Shown here piece after piece: positions 61,335 to 64,000 of a DNA stretch of 64,000 nucleotides (position 1 is its first letter; every line of letters begins with the position of its first letter). The notes beneath the pieces are model-generated. The model worked only from the letters and a program-made list of their open reading frames with translations. It was not told the DNA's origin and made no database searches. This stretch comes from DATHAP01 sp963762865 (GTDB lineage Bacteria > Actinomycetota > Actinomycetes > JACCUZ01). A program made the translations under genes and the position numbers. The DNA is taken from positions 124,001 to 188,000 of the forward strand of contig CAVXNC010000021.1 of the NCBI GenBank assembly GCA_963762865.1, given 5' to 3'.

Positions 61335-63586
61335 GAGCGGCCTCCTCGTGACCCTGCCAAGCCGGCGACGTGGCTGCGGCGACTCGACTCGCAGGTGCCG
61401 ACGACCTGCCGTACGGCCTCGAGGTTGGCCCGCCCGAACCTGCTGTCCGGCTCGAGGTGCGCGCCCTCGGCCCACTCGTTCCAGGCGTTGACGAAGACCA
61501 GCGGCTCGCCGGGGGCCGCAGCAGCCGCCCGGCCGCCCGGGACAACCAACGCCGGAAGGACACCGGGTTCCCGCCGTGGAAGACGTAGGCGGCCGCGTCC
61601 GCGCCGCGGCGTGTTGTCCCAGCCCGGCATCACGCCCGGGTGGATCCGCAGCCCGTGCGGGCCCATCGTGGTCAGGTCCGCGCCGTCGATCGCGGCGTCG
61701 TACGAGTAGATGTCGCCTGCGTGCGCGGGATCCAGCCCGGGCGCGATGTCGCGGATCGACTGCAGCCCGATGCCTGACCCCGGCGGGAACCGGACGAGAC
61801 CGTCGAGAGCGCCGGCGACGTCGGCTGACAGGCCTTCGAAGTCGCGCGAGGGTGTGGCGGCGAGCACGTGCAGGCCGCCGAGGCCGTCGCGGCGGGCGCG
61901 CTCCTTCCAGCGCTCGATCGCGCGTCCGGCCGTCCGGGAGCTGCCCGACGCGGTAGACGACGAGGAGCGGCTTGCCTTCCACCTGGATGTACCGCTGGTC
62001 GCGCAGCGCGGGCAGCAGGTCGTCGTAGAAGCTGGTCCTCCCAGCCCGACGGGTAGGTCTGGGCGATCAGGACGTCGTTGTCCAGGCCGTCCCAGCGGCG
62101 GGTCCAGCTCTCGTTGGCCCAGCACAGCGCGAAGGGGAACTGCGATCTCCGGGTCGGCGAGCAGGTTTGTCAACGGGGTGTCGAGCAGCGGCTTCCCGTC
62201 GAACCAGTAGTGGTGCATCACGAAGCCCTCGACACCGTGCTCGAGGGCCAGCTCCGCCTGCTGCTTCATCACCTTGACGTCGGACAGGTCGTAGCGGCCC
62301 GAGCTCTCCTGGCTCGGCGGGCTGCGCAGTGACCCTCGAACAAGCGGGCGGGCGCGGTCCACGTTCACCCAGTCGGTGAATCCCTCGCCCCACCACACGT
62401 CGTTCTCCGGCGTCCGGTGGAACTGGGGGAGGTAGAAGGCGAGCACGCGCGGCGGGCGTGGTCGCGCGACGCCGCGCCGCGGTGGAGGCGGGACGGTACG
62501 TCGTCGGTCTCGACTGGTCCAAGCCCGCGCGCTGTGGCGAGCACGCCGACGAACCGCTCGATGGCGTGCGCGGTGGAGCCGTCCAGGTGATCGGCCTCCG
62601 GCTCGAAGTGCTCCGAGCCCGAGCTCGAGGTCGGCGAGCCGCTGCAGCAGCCACGGCTGCGCCCAGTACATCGACCCTGCCGGGTAGCGCAGGGCGTCGG
62701 GGTCGAAGGCGAACGGGAAATCGGGCGGCCAGCGCCTCCACGAGCTCCTGGTCGGAGCCCCAGGTCTCCGGGCCCTTGATGTGCCCGGTGGGCACGACCA
62801 GCCCGACGTCCTTGTCCCGCCGTAGAAGGTCGATGATCCGCCGGACGCCCTCCGGTGACGGCAGCACACCGTCCAGCAGCTCGACCCGCCAGGCGTCCCC
62901 GTCCAGGCGGTGCAACGACCGCTTGGTGTGCACCTTGAGGACCGCGTCGTAGCCGTCGAAGAGCGCCCATCCGGGCCAGGTCGACCAGCGGCCCGCTGTC
63001 GCGGCCGAGGTTCTCGACGACGTGGATCCGCGCGCGAGGGAGCCGGCGCGTGATCCGCTGCTCGAGGCCCTCGGCGCGCCCACGCACCAGCGTGACGATG
63101 AGGTCGTACTGCTCCGGCATGCGGGCCAGCCGGTCCTCGATGTCCGGCCAGACCTCGGGGTAGAAGACGTGGGCGACCACGAGGATCTTGGCGCTGCCGG
63201 CCCGCGGCTCTGGCGCGAGCCGTCGGCGAGCGCGCGCCGTGCATGAGCGGGAGGCTAAGCAGCGGGGAGAGGTGGGTGACACCGGAAGCTCAGCGCTGCG
63301 CGTCGGCCGGCGCGAAGAGACCGGTCGTCGGCGGTGCGCTGACCGGGCGCTCTGGGTGTGTCACGACGCGCCGAGGAAGCGACCTCAGGCGCCGCCGCGC
63401 AAGCCGGACCTTCCCGGCGACTCCGCGTAGGGGTGCGGTGACTCGCCAGGACGCCGAGGTGAGCACCTCGTTCATCTGACGCCGGTACTCGTCGGCGGCG
63501 GCCTCGAGCGTGACGATCCGCACACGGAGCGCATCGTTCTCGGCGCGCAGCGCCTCGAGCAGGTCGTCCCCGTCGGGCTCGATCAC
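61331..63586 (-). pseudogene. RgpF/WbsX-type polysaccharide biosynthesis protein, several frame changes
   Basis: Following the coding signal gives about 750 residues. An N-terminal coiled coil ends in SASWRVTAPLRGVAGK (63586 to about 63400). A rhamnan-synthesis-F-like domain follows (ILVVAHVFYPEVWPDIEDRL, VVENLGRDSGPLVDLARMGA, YDAVLKVHTKRSLHR, AGSMYWAQPWLLQRL). A WbsX/GH99-like domain comes last (VLAFYLPQFHRTPENDVWWG, CWANESWTRRWDG, PLVFVNAWNEWAEG). Frame changes fall near 63270, 62965, 62725, 62615, 62465, 62145, 62045, 61950, 61600 and 61525. A cell-wall or capsule glycan role is likely. Assembly errors are the likeliest cause of the breaks. Confidence 0.7.
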
Positions 63587-63673
63587 GCGACTTTCACCCC
63601 ATTACTGGACAGTCTGGACATCCTAGGTCGGCCCCTGCTCGGCAGCGACCCGACCGAAGCCGGAGGTGGTCTG

Positions 63674-63958
63674 TCACTGCCGATGGGCACCGAAGTCCAG
63701 GCATCTGACGTCGAGCTGGTGTGCGAGCTGGTGGTTGGACTGGTCGAGCGCCCGGGTAGAGTAGCGCCGGGCCAGGACGTTCTCGGCCGTCATTGCGTGC
63801 ATCGTCTTCAGCTGGATCGCCCGTTGCTTGCGGGCCGAGGCCAGCGCCTTGTCCCAGCGCCGGCCGTGGACCGGGGAACGGGCTCGAGGGTCTGGGCGCT
63901 CATGGAGTTCGCCGTTGCGGCTGCCCGCATCAGTATGCAGCCAGTGCTTGCCGGTCAT
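63674..63958 (-). CDS. Possible small hypothetical protein, 94 aa
   Basis: From the ATG at 63958 the frame gives MTGKHWLHTDAG and then a basic, helical part (RRWDKALASARKQRAIQLKT, ENVLARRYSTRALDQSNHQL) whose third codon positions are mostly G/C, as in real genes here. The first 30 codons are less biased. Its start codon overlaps the divergent ATG of the next gene, which is unusual. No family recognised; real coding is uncertain. Confidence 0.4.
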   Translation of the reverse strand: MTGKHWLHTDAGSRNGELHERPDPRARSPVHGRRWDKALASARKQRAIQLKTMHAMTAENVLARRYSTRALDQSNHQLAHQLDVRCLDFGAHRQ

Positions 63959-64000
63959 GGCTGAACTGACGGTGGCCACGTGGAACCTGGAGAACCTGTT
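63957..64000 (+). CDS. Endonuclease/exonuclease/phosphatase family protein, 5' end only
   Basis: Only 14 complete codons are present before the window ends: MAELTVATWNLENL. The TVATWNLENL segment is the classical first strand of the EEP superfamily (Asn metal-site residue). The rest lies outside the window, so subfamily cannot be given. Confidence 0.7.
   Translation, partial: MAELTVATWNLENL

Overview
The window is 64 kb of very GC-rich DNA with GTG starts, many 4-bp ATGA/GTGA gene overlaps and strongly G/C-biased third codon positions. Gene content points to an actinobacterium: DUF3017 behind folD, a DUF6350 protein, an acyl-CoA carboxylase alpha chain with a separate epsilon subunit and Maf, a flavoprotein quinone reductase of the LpdA type, and a maleylpyruvate-isomerase-like DinB protein. 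A Nocardioides-like member of Propionibacteriales is my best guess, with moderate confidence. It reads as chromosomal core. I saw no IS element, phage gene, CRISPR array, tRNA or rRNA.

Layout. 1-12.2 kb is central metabolism: a secreted S15-type hydrolase (cut by the window edge), sucC-sucD, a sigma factor with a membrane partner, DUF6350, purN-purH, folD-DUF3017, mdh and icd. 12.2-23.5 kb is mixed housekeeping: a PPOX flavoprotein, galT-galK, a CNNM/CorC ion transporter behind a small proline-rich upstream ORF, trpS, a 2H phosphoesterase, YihY, a D,D-carboxypeptidase, a methylmalonyl-CoA-mutase-family large subunit and an M20 amidohydrolase.

23.6-47.1 kb is dominated by nucleoside uptake and breakdown. 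A BMP-type ABC importer is followed by a cytidine deaminase fused to thymidine phosphorylase, then a cupin and adenosine deaminase. Further on come deoC with two aldehyde dehydrogenases and two P-loop kinases, then a phospho-sugar mutase with purine nucleoside phosphorylase. Together these would take nucleosides to bases plus (deoxy)ribose-1-phosphate, then to glyceraldehyde-3-phosphate and acetaldehyde, with the aldehyde oxidised. A LysR/zinc-ribbon pair, an MFS exporter with a large LuxR (LAL) regulator and a glycosyltransferase interrupt this block.

47.1-64 kb holds gamma-glutamylcyclotransferase, lpdA, a Gly/Asp-rich membrane protein, a reductase, and the carboxylase alpha-maf-epsilon set. 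The last is interleaved with secreted proteins, a subtilisin, an atypical response regulator and a RgpF/WbsX polysaccharide protein. An endonuclease/exonuclease/phosphatase gene starts at the right edge.

Two zones (24.8-27.0 kb and 52.8-63.5 kb) contain many frame changes inside otherwise intact coding sequence, including in a probably essential carboxylase gene. Indel errors in the assembly are the simplest explanation, though real decay of some surface genes cannot be excluded. Many genes carry a TANNNT box 6-8 nt before the start codon, which suggests widespread leaderless transcription.
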